DNA of 64,000 bases from Cladorhizidae sp. MBARI D1340-BT2 (Eukaryota; Porifera; Demospongiae; Poecilosclerida; Cladorhizidae), in the NCBI GenBank assembly GCA_028752905.1, contig JAQNBH010000011.1, positions 23,640,341 through 23,704,340 on the forward strand, read 5' to 3'. Below are positions 24,738 to 36,260 of this stretch, one piece after another. The translations under genes were made by a program, and so were the position numbers. The notes under the pieces are model-generated. The model searched no databases. It was not told the DNA's origin and saw only the letters and a list, made by a program, of their open reading frames with translations. Within the stretch, counting starts at the first letter, position 1; each line of letters starts with the position of its first letter.

Positions 24738-25500
24738 AGCCTGTCCCTATCGGGATCTCTGGGGTCATGGGTGGGGTCCTCATTATTTGCAAAATGTAGG
24801 AATTTCAGGAGGAGAAAGAACCTATCCCTTCTCATTTTAAATTTTGCCCGAATATAGGGATTTCTATCAGATCATCCGTGGACCAACACATGTCCAGCCT
24901 TGGCTTGTGAATAACATCCATCAGTCCAAGTAAACCGAAGAATGTCTTCATTTCATCAACGGTAGTGTCCACCCAGTCATGAACCCTGGAGAAATCCTTC
25001 AGATTTTCACAACTTGCCTCGATGAACTGCTGAGCATATCGGTTGGTCTCCTCTACAATATGCCTAAAGATATTGTTAGTGAGTACTGGGCGAAGAATTC
25101 ATCTAATAGTTGCATTGGCACCAAGCCTAACTTTGAGTTGCTCGCCACCAACGAATGGAATTTGCTTTGGCTCATAACTGTCATTCGGGACAATGTCCCA
25201 ATTTATCCTGGGTTTCTGAGCCCTTACAGGCCTGCGCCCCTGTCCTCTAGTACGAGGCCGGCCCCTCTGACCTCTTACAGGCCCCCCTCTGCCACTGCCT
25301 AGGCCACCACGAACCTGCATGAAGTGGCCACGAATCACACCACCATGAACACGTGGATTACGTTTGGCTTGTTTGGCCTGCACTGGCTCGTCTTCTGCAT
25401 CACTTTCATTACCTGTATCACAGTTCTTGCCGTCTAAGAGGCTTAATTCATCATCTAACGGAACAGCAGTCGAACGGTTATGCCAGATCCATGACTTCAA
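24738..25500 (-). pseudogene. piggyBac-type transposase N-terminal fragment
   Basis: The minus strand gives a leader rich in RG dipeptides (RGGLGSGRGGPVRGQRGRPR; 25300-25200). It then gives the piggyBac N-terminal domain in pieces: NNIFRHIVEETNRYAQQF, VHDWVDTTVDEMKTFFGLLG, VIHKPRLDMCWSTDD and RDRFFLLLKFLHFANNEDP. Frameshifts lie near 25050 and 24840. Similarity ends at DRLY (24738), exactly where the Gypsy fragment's acidic spacer begins in the same frame, so the two relics share one open frame. The catalytic aspartates, which lie further C-terminal in this family, are missing. Confidence 0.85.
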
Positions 25501-25544
25501 GTTTGACAGGCCAGTTACCTTGGTTACCTTACATATGAGCTCTT

Positions 25545-25690
25545 AAAATCAACTTCTCAATAATCAACTTCAAATTTCTCGATGTTTCGACTATGCACTA
25601 GTCTTTATAAGGAATAATGGAATGCTAAGGCTCACGTTAGCATGTTATATAGCTAGCTATCCACCATGTGCCAGTACACGTACTTAGCAC
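25545..25690. repeat. Dispersed repeat, copy 1
   Basis: It aligns with 36090-36260 in the same orientation. Shared blocks are CTTCTCAATAAT, CTCGATGTTTCGACTA versus CTCGACATTTCCACTA, GGAATGCTAAG versus GAGATGCTAAG, GTTATATA and GGCACATGCA-like. It has no coding capacity. The reverse strand of the second copy contains CCTGATGAAGGCTAG...GAAATGTCGAG, which is described among the findings. Confidence 0.7.
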
Positions 25691-25792
25691 ATGCACCGGA
25701 TGTAAAATATCAATAATAATACATGTACCAAAAAAATGGACAATCACAAAAAATTGTATAATAAACAAGTAAATTAAACAATTACATATATA

Positions 25793-26613
<821 letters not shown>

Positions 26614-26684
26614 TATTACTTATTTATTTATTTATGTATGATTTTTATTGTTAAAAAAAAAAAAATTAAAAAAAAATTAAAAAA

Positions 26685-26946
<262 letters not shown>

Positions 26947-27049
26947 TATCATTACTTCAACTTATATAATTTAATTGTATAACTATCAATTGATTATTAA
27001 ATAGTTATTGCAATAAAATAAAAAATTATAATAAAAAAAAAAATAAAAA

Positions 27050-27311
<262 letters not shown>

Positions 27312-27329
27312 ACTAATAATAATAAGTCA

Positions 27330-30300
27330 TGCTTCAGTATCGTAAACAGTTCCATAATATTGAAAGGGAAGCTTATTTGCCATTTTGACAAGATTGAGCG
27401 ATTTCAGACAGTTTTTAATGGAGAAGATTTCTCACCAAAAGACATTTACTGTCGTTTAAAGAGTAGAAACAGTTCCTGTTGAAAAGGAAGCCATTTTGAC
27501 AAGAATGAGACAGTTTTTCCTCAAAACTCTCAAAAAAGTCCCAATTGGAGACAAATAGAGCTTTCGGTAATAAAGGGGAGATTTCTCACCAAAAGACATT
27601 TTATCATTTAATGTTCAAATGGAAGCTAATTGCCCATTTATACAAGAATGAGTGATTTCAGACACTTCCCAAATGGAGTAAAATAGAGCTTCTATTGATA
27701 GATTTGTCACAAAAATACGTTTTCTGACATTTTAAGAGTAAAAACAGTTCCATAATGTTGAAAAGGAAGCTAGTTTTCCCATTTTGAAAAGATTGAGACA
27801 TTTTTTTCTCAAAATGCTCAAAAACATCCCAAAATAGAGGACATTTATCATTTTAAGAGTAGGAACAGTCCTATAATGTTGAAATGGAAGCTAATTGCTC
27901 ATTTTGACAAGAATGAGCGATTCAAGACAGTTTTCCCTCTAAATGCTCAAAAACGTCCCATTTTGGGAGCTTTTTTCAGTTAAAACGGCAGATTTCTCAC
28001 CAAAAGACCTTTTCTGTCGTTTAAAGAGTAGAAACAGTTCCATATTGCTAAAAAGTGACATATGTGCACATTTTTAGACAGTTTTTCCTTAAAACGATTA
28101 AAATAGAGCGTCTATCAGTTGAAAGGGAGAGATTTCTTACCAAAAGACGTTTTCTGACACTATAAGAGTAGAAACAGTTCCATAATGGCTAATTTGCGAT
28201 TTCAGATATTTTTTCCTCAAAACACTCAAAAACATCCAATTGGGACGTTAAAAACCGAAGATTTCTCACTAAAAGACGTTTTCAGACGTTTAAAGAGTAG
28301 AAACAGTTCTATAATGTTGAAAAGGAAGCTAATGTGCCCATTTTGACAAGAATGAGCGAAATACGTTCCTATTGGAGCAAAATAGAGCTGCTTTCCGTTA
28401 TAAAGGTTATATTTCACACCAAAATATGTTTTCTGTCATTTAAAGAGTAGAACCAGTTCCATTTTGACAAGATTTAGGGATTTAAGACGGTTTTTCTTCA
28501 AAACGCTCTAAAACGTTCCAATAAAGCAAAATAGTCTTACATTTCTAACAAAACACATTTACTATCATTTAAATAGGTAGAAACAGTCCATAATTTTTAA
28601 AAGGAAGCTAGTGTCCATTTTGACAAGAATAAGTTTTATCTCAAAATACTCACCTATTGTAGCAAAAAAGAGCTTCTTTCGGTTAAAAAGTGGAGATTCT
28701 CACCAAAAGACGTTTCCTGTCATTTAAAGAGTACAGTTCAATAAAGTTGTGGAGGAAGCTAAATAGCCATTTTGAGCGACCTCAGACAGTTTTCCTAAAA
28801 AAACGTACCAATTGGAGCAAAATACGGTTAAAAAGGGGAGATTTCTCACCAAAAGACGTTTTCTGTAGTTTAAAGAGTAGGAACAGTTCCATAATGTTGA
28901 AAAGGAAGCTAGTTTGCCCATTTTGAAAAGATTGAGACATTTTTTTCTCAAAATGCTCAAAAACATCGCAATAGGAGCAAAATAGAGGACATTTATCATT
29001 TTAAGAGTAGGAACAGTCCTATAATGTTGAAATGGAAACTAATTGCTCATTTTGACAAGAATGAGCGATTCGAGACAGTTTTCCCTCTAAATGCTCAAAA
29101 ACGTCCCATTTTGGGAGCTTTTTTCGGTTAAAACGGCAGATTTCTCACCAAAAGACCTTTTCTGTCATTTAAAGAGTAGAAACAGTTCCATAATGCTAAA
29201 AAGTGACATATGTGCATATTTTTAGACAGTTTTTCGTTAAAACGATTAAAATAGAGCGTCTATCAGTTGAAAGGGAGAGATTTCTTACCAAAAGACGTTT
29301 TCTGACACTATAAGAGTAGATACAGTTCCATAATGGCTAATTTGCGATTTCAGAATTTTTTTTCACAAAACACTCAAAAACATCCTATTAGGAGGTTAAA
29401 AACGGAAGATTTCTCACTATAAGACGTTTTCAGACGTTTAAAGAGTAGAAACAGTTCTATAATGTTGAAAAGGAAGCTAATGTGCCCATTTTGACAAGAA
29501 TGAGCGAAATACGTTCCTATTGGAGCAAAATAGAGCTGTTTTCCGTTATAAAGGTGATATTTCTCACCAAAATATGTTTTCTGACATTTAAAGAGTAGAA
29601 ACATTTCCATTTTGACAAGATTTAGGGATTTAAGACTGTTTTTCTTCAAACGCTCTAAAACGTTCCATTTGAGCAAAATAGTCTTACATTTCTAACAAAA
29701 CACATTTACTATCATTTAAATAGGTAGAAACAGTACATAATTTTTTAAAGGAAGCTAGTGTCCATTTTGACAAGAATAAGTTTTTTCTCAAAATACTCAC
29801 CTATTGTAGCAAAAAATGCTTCTTTCGGTTAAAAAGTGGAGATTTCTCACCAAAAGACGTTTCCCGTCATTTAAAGAGTACAGTTCAATAAAGTTGTGGA
29901 GGAAGCTAAATAGCCATTTTGAGTGACCTCAGACAGTTTTCCTAAAAAACGTACCAATTGGAGCAAAATACGGTTAAAAAGAGAGATTTCTCACCAAAAG
30001 ACGTTTTCTGTAGTTTAAAAAGTAGGAACAGTTCCATAATGTTGAAAAGGAAGTTATTTGCCCATTTTGAAATGATTGAGAAATTTTTTTCTCAAAATGC
30101 TCAAAAATATCCCAATAGGAGCAAAATATAGGACATTTATCATTAATGTTGAAATGGAAACTAATTGCCCATTTGACAAGAATGAGCGATTCGAGACAGT
30201 TTTTCCTCAAAATGCTCAAAAACGTCCCAATTGGAGCAAATCAGAGCTTTTTTCAGTCAAAACGGAAGATTACTCTCACCAAAACACATTTACTCTCATT

Positions 30301-30540
30301 TAAAGAGTAGAAAGAGTTCCATAATGTTGATAATGTGACAAGATTGAGCGATTTCAGACTGTTTTCCTTAAAAATGCAATAAAATATCCCAATTGTCGAG
30401 GTGAAAAACGGAAGATTTCTCACAAAAGTCGGTTAAAAGAGTAGAAACAGTTTTATAATGCCAATTTGGACAAGAATGAGCGAATTCAGACAGTTTTTTC
30501 TCAAAACACGCAAAAACGTCCCTATTGGCCAATTTTTTTT
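27330..30540. repeat. AT-rich satellite of about 143-bp monomers with a 1,140-bp higher-order period
   Basis: Monomers share the landmarks AAAGAGTAGAAACAGTTCC, TTTTGACAAGAATGAGCGA, CTCAAAAACGTCCCAATTGG and GATTTCTCACCAAAAGACG. Spacing between successive landmarks varies from about 130 to 170 bp. Eight monomers make one higher-order unit: GATTGAGACATTTTTTTCTC occurs at 27791 and 28930, and a variant at 30074, giving periods of 1,139 and 1,144 bp. Open frames of up to about 100 codons here are incidental. Confidence 0.92.
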
Positions 30541-31099
30541 TTATAACAAAAATATATCCATGCGGGAAAAGTTACTGACAAAATGTTTTTAACCTTTAGT
30601 ACCCGTTAGTACCCCTTGCAAGACATCTTGTTCTCTAGCAAGAAGGGTGAGTTAAGATTACCAGGGCATTGCATACCAGAAGTAAGGAGGTAGGTAAGCT
30701 TTGCATTAGATGATACCCTTATTCAAAAAAATTTCCCATAACAATCATCATTTGATATCTAGCCAATGGGAGAAGTGGAGCCCATTGAAGTTAATGCGAT
30801 GCGAAGCTGATGTGATAGTGAATTCATACTCGGATTTATTAGTGGCCTGATCATCTTTGTGCATTAATTGCAAGTGTTGAGATGCTGCCTTGAGACCTAG
30901 TGCTCCAGTACTTGATAAACTAACAGAATGTATAATTATATCTGAAAATTAAATGTTTTGTTGTGTGAAATTATGAAGTTCAGAAATTAACACTATCTAT
31001 ATTCATGAAAGTTTATTCTAATCTGAAGAAGAAGAAACACAAGAAAGGAAGTCATCCAGACCATTGGCAAGACTTTAGCTATTCCTCCTGTCTGAAATG
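30541..31099. other. Unassigned intergenic stretch
   Basis: I see no gene, inverted repeat or tandem structure beyond a T-run at the left edge. The composition is ordinary for the unique parts of this window. Confidence 0.5.
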
Positions 31100-31603
31100 T
31101 TGCATAGAATCCTCCAAACTTCTTAAAATGGCCACCAAAAGAGTTCTAATCATAACTGTGGCCAATGTTGGACTATCATGGTGCAAGTATGGCCAATTGT
31201 ACTTATCATGGTGAGAGTGTTTTCAACATCTGGTAAGCAATGTGGTGGGAGGAATATCCTTCAGCACTAAGATTCTAAGATTGCCCTGGATAAAATTTTA
31301 CTATATGTGCGGAGGGGAAGGGGATTTTTTGCCACGGTTTTGAATTTTCACACTATTTGTAATAACTTTTTCCCCCTCCATTTCTCTTGTAAGTTATTTT
31401 GAGGACAACTGTAGTGCATTTGCTGCTCTTTCTAAATCTAAAGGTTTGTGCATAGCTACTTCCTAGGTCAAGATATGGTAACTTGATTGCCTCACTTCTC
31501 TCTGCTTTGAAGTTGAGCTTACCCACTTTAATGTGGTTGGCACAAACACTGATGTGGAAAATGCATTGAAAGAAACAACAAATCATCTGTCACAAGGTGC
31601 ATG
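31100..31603 (+). repeat. Duplicated 0.5-kb segment, copy 1
   Basis: It aligns along its whole length with 50871-51384 in the same orientation, with scattered substitutions and small indels. Both begin TTGCATAGA and end AAATCATCTGTCACAAGGTG. The first 110 bp keep one reading frame in both copies (SSKLLKMATKRV versus SSKLLKLATKRV, then WCKYGQLYLSW). This could be a relic of coding sequence or simply recent duplication. I do not recognise a protein family. Confidence 0.75.
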
Positions 31604-31900
31604 TCCTTGATGTTGAGCTAGGTCAGAGCATCATCTCTCACAAGGTGGATGGTGAACCAGGTCAGAGCATCATCTCTCACAAGGTGCAAGCTTTTGATGG
31701 TGAGCCAGGTCAGAGCATCATCTCTCACAAGTTCCATGCCCTTGATGGGGTGTCAGGTCAGAGCATAATCTCTCACAAGGTGCATTTCCTTGACGGATGG
31801 CCAGGTCAGAGCATCATCTCTCACAAGGTGCATGTCCTTGATGGTGAAACAAATGCCAATCTCAATAGGTTGGCTGCTTTGCTAGTTAAAAGTTTGATTT
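31597..31900 (+). repeat. Short coding-like minisatellite (GQSIISHKVH units)
   Basis: Five to six tandem units of about 48-57 bp, built from GGTCAGAGCATCATCTCTCA with a variable linker. They keep one frame encoding GQSIISHK plus VHVLDGEP-like linkers for about 100 codons. The frame runs into NLNRLAALLVKSLI and then a consensus donor (GTAAGT at 31901). The units seem to have expanded from the end of the duplicated segment, because copy 2 at 51384 lacks them. No family is recognised. Confidence 0.5.
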
Positions 31901-32033
31901 GTAAGTAAGATCTGCCTTGAATCCAGTTTCGAGTTAATACTCCAGTATTGTGGTGGTGCAGAATTTTTGCCCTTGTTGTAATGACAGATTTTACATGTAT
32001 TATTATTCCAATATTATTATTTCTTTGTTTTAG

Positions 32034-32115
32034 AGGTGATTGCTGTCTCTTCTGCTGTTGTGCTGGTCATCATTGCTGCCATTTCGATATTGTTTATTGT
32101 GATTTTTTAAATGCG
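32034..32115 (+). other. Possible transmembrane-segment exon
   Basis: A pyrimidine-rich tract ending TTTGTTTTAG precedes sequence that reads VIAVSSAVVLVIIAAISILF followed by IVIF and a stop at 32108-32110. A GTAAGA donor-like site follows at 32116. The hydrophobic stretch would suit one membrane helix. Joining it to the donor at 31901 creates an in-frame TAG, so the simplest gene model with the upstream repeat frame fails. Confidence 0.25.
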
Positions 32116-32130
32116 GTAAGAAATATTTAG

Positions 32131-34439
32131 TATACCATCCCTACTGTACAGTTTCATTGAGCTTCTCCTAGGCATTCTATTATACTGACATTGTGTCATT
32201 CCATAATGTTGCAATGAAATTGGAAGCCAGAAATGCAATGAAATGGATATGAAGCATGCAAGAGTAGGATTTGGTTTAATACTTACATCCATTGTATTGT
32301 GTCGGACCAAGAATCTATAGAGCAGAGGATGAAATGCTCTGTGAGCTATTTAGTTTCCAAATACTCTAAAGGATTTGTAGACGTGGGTGGGACGCATTGA
32401 AACTTTGAGAAACCTACCCTGTTTGTAAACAGGTATCTGCTTAAACATACAGCAATGTTATGCAAACAAGGTATAGGTGTTCTACAGATAGCTAACAGTT
32501 TGAGGGCTGTTATAGTAATTTTGTTAACAGGTGCTGGGTGTATCCATAGTCTTTGGTTGCAGTGGTAGCTAGAGTTTGATAACTGTAATACCGACTAATA
32601 CATTGCATTATGAATCCTGCTTGGAATGCAACACAAGAATTGGAATGCATTCAGGCCTTCGGTAATAATGCCAGATTAGTTTTTAGATGCCACAACATAG
32701 ATACTACATTGCTACATAATAGATACATTAAACTTGCAATAAAATAACACATTGGCAAGTATTTACTGGTTGTCATGGAAGTCAATTTATAAACTAAAAT
32801 GTAGTCCACATCATACCATTTGATATCTTCCATATTCTTGGGAGTATAAGTAGTACCTACTAATATGCAGAGATTTTCTTGGTTGGTTTGTACGCATATG
32901 TGCTGCATGAATGTTGGGCAGTAGAGGTACACTTATATTCAAGGAATAAAAAGGTATCCCCTTAGAGGATTTGCGACAGCCTCCTTCTACATTGTAGTTG
33001 CGGAACTCCACAAACAAACAGCAGAGAAGAATATTTATCCAACTTTTAACTTCTTGTACGCTCAACAGTCTCAGCACACACCATATTTTGTTATTATTGT
33101 TATCATATTGCTATCAGAAATGGCCCCTTAGTAGTGGGTCAGCTACAATCTCCTTCAAGTTCTCAGTAACAAATGTGCAAGAGAACTAAACAGCAGAAAA
33201 TACTGTCTTGATGATCCTTCCCCACATTTTACAAAATATGACGTGCATTGGGGAAAATTTGGAGCCTTCTGCTACTAAAATTGTTTTGATTGTAATCAAG
33301 TTTTTTGAGAAAAATAACTTGGATAGAAGATACATACATAGCTAGATATATACCTAGATAAATAGCTAGATACATACATAGATACAAAGCTAGATCTTGA
33401 AGATATATTTAAAGATTTTTAATTTTTTTAAGTGAAGTCTGCTAGTTTAAAAGATCTCAAAACACATTTGAAGAAACTAATAGAAGCTGAAATTACTCTT
33501 TGAGCTACTAAAGAGTTGTCAACATGAGTTTTGGCCGAGTATGAATTGTTTTTTTTAATGGTTTGGTTGCCTGCCATTTTTAAAAGTGGGTAGAGCTTGA
33601 TGATACTTCCTAGAAATATTTCAAGAATTTTTTCCCACTATGTATATACACGTTAATTGAAATGTCAACGCGAGATTATTCAATTCGAATGTGGATCTAT
33701 TCACAGAGACCGGGCGTTTAACGGTGGGCAATATTTAGTTTTCCTCGTGTTCCAAGAAGTGGATGCTTGATAGACAACTTCTAGGTGCTACTCCTCTCTA
33801 TGATTACATACTGGTACTTCATTACTCAAATCTCAAAAGGTTTTTCAAGTATATGAGCTGATAATAATTCAAAAAAGTAAAGCGAAGAACTCTTGTTACC
33901 AAGGTGTGTAAGTAACTTTACTTCAGCTAATATAAACCTAGTGGTTTCTTTTATGACTGTTAGATCAAGCTAAATAGTGTATGAATAGTAAATAGTTTAG
34001 CTAGCGCATCTAAATAGTGTAGGAATAGTAGCTAGCGTAGCTAAATAGTTAGCTAGCCCACCCTTGTAGCTAGCGCTTCATGTAGCTAGCTAGCTATCGG
34101 ACCCAAGTAGCTAACCAGCTAGCGCTCCCATATAGCTAGCTGGCTAAAGCACCCAAGTAGCTAGCAAGCTAGCGCCCCCATATAGCTAGTTAGCAGTTAA
34201 ATTGCTATCTAGCTTAGCTAAATAGCCTTTTCTTTCCTGAGAACACTGTGTGATTTTGTTATATAGTCCTTGCTCACATTCAGTTGTTCACTTATTAATA
34301 TATTTTACATATAGGATTGCAGCAACATCTGTGATGAAGCAACATCTGTCATGTAATCATAACCATGAAACTAGGATGAAGGTATACTTATATAGATTCA
34401 GTCTTCTGTTTTATTTGTCCTCTGTGAGTGGTAGGTGTG
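32131..34439. other. Unassigned stretch with simple-repeat patches
   Basis: No gene is supported. A TAGATACATACATAGCTAGA patch lies at 33325-33400. A degenerate AGCTAGC-rich tandem region lies at 33985-34230. The rest is AT-rich sequence without a recognisable frame. Confidence 0.5.
33985..34230. repeat. Degenerate AGCTAGC-rich tandem repeat
   Basis: Loosely repeated units containing GTAGCTAGC and GCACCCAAGTAGCTAGC/GCCCCCATATAGCTAG. The many palindromic AGCT and GCTAGC elements make local self-pairing likely. Confidence 0.7.
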
Positions 34440-35190
34440 GAGTGGAGTGTGTTAGGCAGGCACCACATCTATACAGGGTGAGGTGTCTGGTGCCATCCTG
34501 CCGTTGCAGAAAGCACAGTCACACCTCTGACTTCCTCACACTTGGTAATGGTGTCCCTTGCCATTCAGCCTGTTTGCCCTTCAGCCTGTTTGCCCTTCAG
34601 CTGTTCTTGGGCACACTTCAGCTCGGCATGTGCATTGGTCCTGTCAATGGTAAACTTTAGCATGGTTGGACCAAAGAATAGTTGAAAACAATTTTCTGCA
34701 CTTTGGCAGGATGGAGGAACATTAGGTCCTGGTTGAAGGATGTATGGGCTACTCTGCAATGGCATCTAGAATTTAAAAAGAAATAATGGTTTATATGTAA
34801 AGTTTGCTTGATATAAAACATTTGTCTGTGTAATACCTAATAATATTAATTGTTATTGTTCTTTTATTCCAGGAATGTCATACCTTCCCCAGCAGTTGTC
34901 CACATATATTGGCTAGCATCCACACGGCTGGTTCCACTTCCAACTGATCTTCCTCTCCTCTGCTGTCCTCTTCCTGCAGCTCTTCCCTTCCTCTGCTGTC
35001 CTCTACCTGCAGCTCTTCCCCTATTACGATGACCTCCCATTGACATCTGCTGACTTAGTCCTATCACTGTATCTCTCCCCCTATTTCCACTTACTCCAAC
35101 ATCCATACTTGCACTCTCATCCTTGGTCTCATAAAAATTGCTACTCATATCTATTTCATCATCCCTACAACTATTTGAGTCTATGTACAA
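34440..35190 (-). pseudogene. piggyBac-type transposase with internal deletion
   Basis: The minus strand gives an RG-rich leader (35190-34877; RGRAAGRGQQRKGRAAGRG) ending WTTAGE at a GTATGA donor-like site. After an intron-like gap with acceptor TTCTAG at 34766 comes the N-terminal domain (34765-34600; ILQPGPNVPP, FQLFFGPTMLKF, TNAHAE). Close behind, at about 34535-34440 in another frame, is a cysteine-rich C-terminal piece (RQDGTRHLTLYRCGAC). Family knowledge: piggyBac transposases have such a GP/FF/TNxYA start and a cysteine-rich C-terminus, with about 350 residues and all catalytic aspartates between them. That core is absent, so this is a deletion derivative. Confidence 0.7.
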
Positions 35191-35313
35191 TCACTGATGC
35201 CATTATCATCAATAACCTCTCTAGTAGAGTCTGGGTATCATAACCACAGGCCATTTACAGCTAACAACCACTAACCATAGTAAAAAAACCTTCGTGGTCA
35301 AAATGAAGTGGCT

Positions 35314-35416
35314 GTCACGATATCGTGACGGTGGTCTACAGGTGACAATTACTACTGTCACGAATACGTGACAATGGTCTTATAGATACGCCTGCGCGTG
35401 TCACGAATTCGTGACA
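35314..35416. promoter_or_regulatory. Three 16-bp palindromes at 43-bp spacing near a piggyBac end
   Basis: GTCACGATATCGTGAC (35314), GTCACGAATACGTGAC (35357) and GTCACGAATTCGTGAC (35400) start exactly 43 bp apart. The first and third are perfect palindromes and the second has one mismatch. Each is followed by a GGTGGTC or AATGGTC motif. They lie between the piggyBac relic's first exon and a TTAA at 35432-35435. Inference: subterminal binding sites for the transposase, or an operator-like element. Confidence 0.6.
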
Positions 35417-35435
35417 ATGGTCCACTAAGTGTTAA
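35417..35435. mobile_element. Possible right end of the piggyBac relic
   Basis: Read inward from the TTAA at 35432-35435, the sequence begins TTAACACTTAGTGGACCATT and runs into the palindromes. This would suit a piggyBac-type terminus, but I could not find the matching left end, so the call is tentative. Confidence 0.35.
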
Positions 35436-36089
35436 ACGACATAACTTTTCTTGTCATTAACACTACAACTCCACCTCCTCCCCGCAATGGGCCACCCATC
35501 AAGACCAAGATAACAGACCAAGTAATTAACTTAGTTCCACCATCAATGGAGAGCTAATAGCTATAGTTAGTACCACACACATCAACAGCAATCACAACTG
35601 AGTTACATCTGGAACCCAGTAACACAACGAATGGACTATAAGCTGCCTATATTTTCTAGCAAACTACGAACACAGCCTCTGGAATAAATTATTTCATAAA
35701 CGGAACCTTGATCAAAGCAGCAAACATGGAAATGGCATCTTCTCCCATTCCAAACAAGTCAAGCAGAGCTCATGTCAATTATGTTATGGCCTTCACATAG
35801 CGGGACCTTCCCATAGTATCCCCAGTGGCACAAAGAAGATTTGGAGTTTTTGGGTATATAGTTATAGTTTTAAGCCACTTAAATCTTTCAACCACATGAC
35901 TTGGAAAAATTGGTAACTTAAATCGTTTTTGCCAAATAAATAGCTATGGAACACATACAATAGAAAAATATAAACTTGAAGATTTGTATCAGATTTTCAT
36001 CAATTTTAATATTCTAGTATAATGTATGGGATGATAATTAGAACTTTCTGACGATACTGACATTCTTCGCATTGAAAATCTGAAATAAA
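35436..36089. other. Unassigned intergenic stretch
   Basis: No supported frame, tandem repeat or inverted repeat was seen in this AT-rich stretch. Confidence 0.5.
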
Positions 36090-36260
36090 TAACAATAACC
36101 TTCTCAATAATTAACTTGAAATACACTCTCTCGACATTTCCACTAGATGCTCTAGCCTTCATCAGGAATGATGAGATGCTAAGACTTGTGTGAGCCTGTT
36201 ATATACTGCTATCAACCACGTGATACAAGCCACACCCTGGCACATGCATCCAGCATGAGA
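36090..36260. repeat. Dispersed repeat, copy 2
   Basis: Homologous to 25545-25690 in the same orientation. Less decayed in the centre, it retains TTCATCAGGAATGATGAGAT where copy 1 has lost part of the motif. Confidence 0.7.

Noticed and set aside
28226..30303. Frames of 60-100 codons in the AT-rich array
   Set aside because: They recur with the satellite period and are not conserved between monomers as protein.
31597..32110. Splicing of the GQSIISHK repeat frame to the membrane segment at 32034
   Set aside because: The joined phase creates TAG at the junction, and the alternative acceptor two bases later loses the hydrophobic frame.
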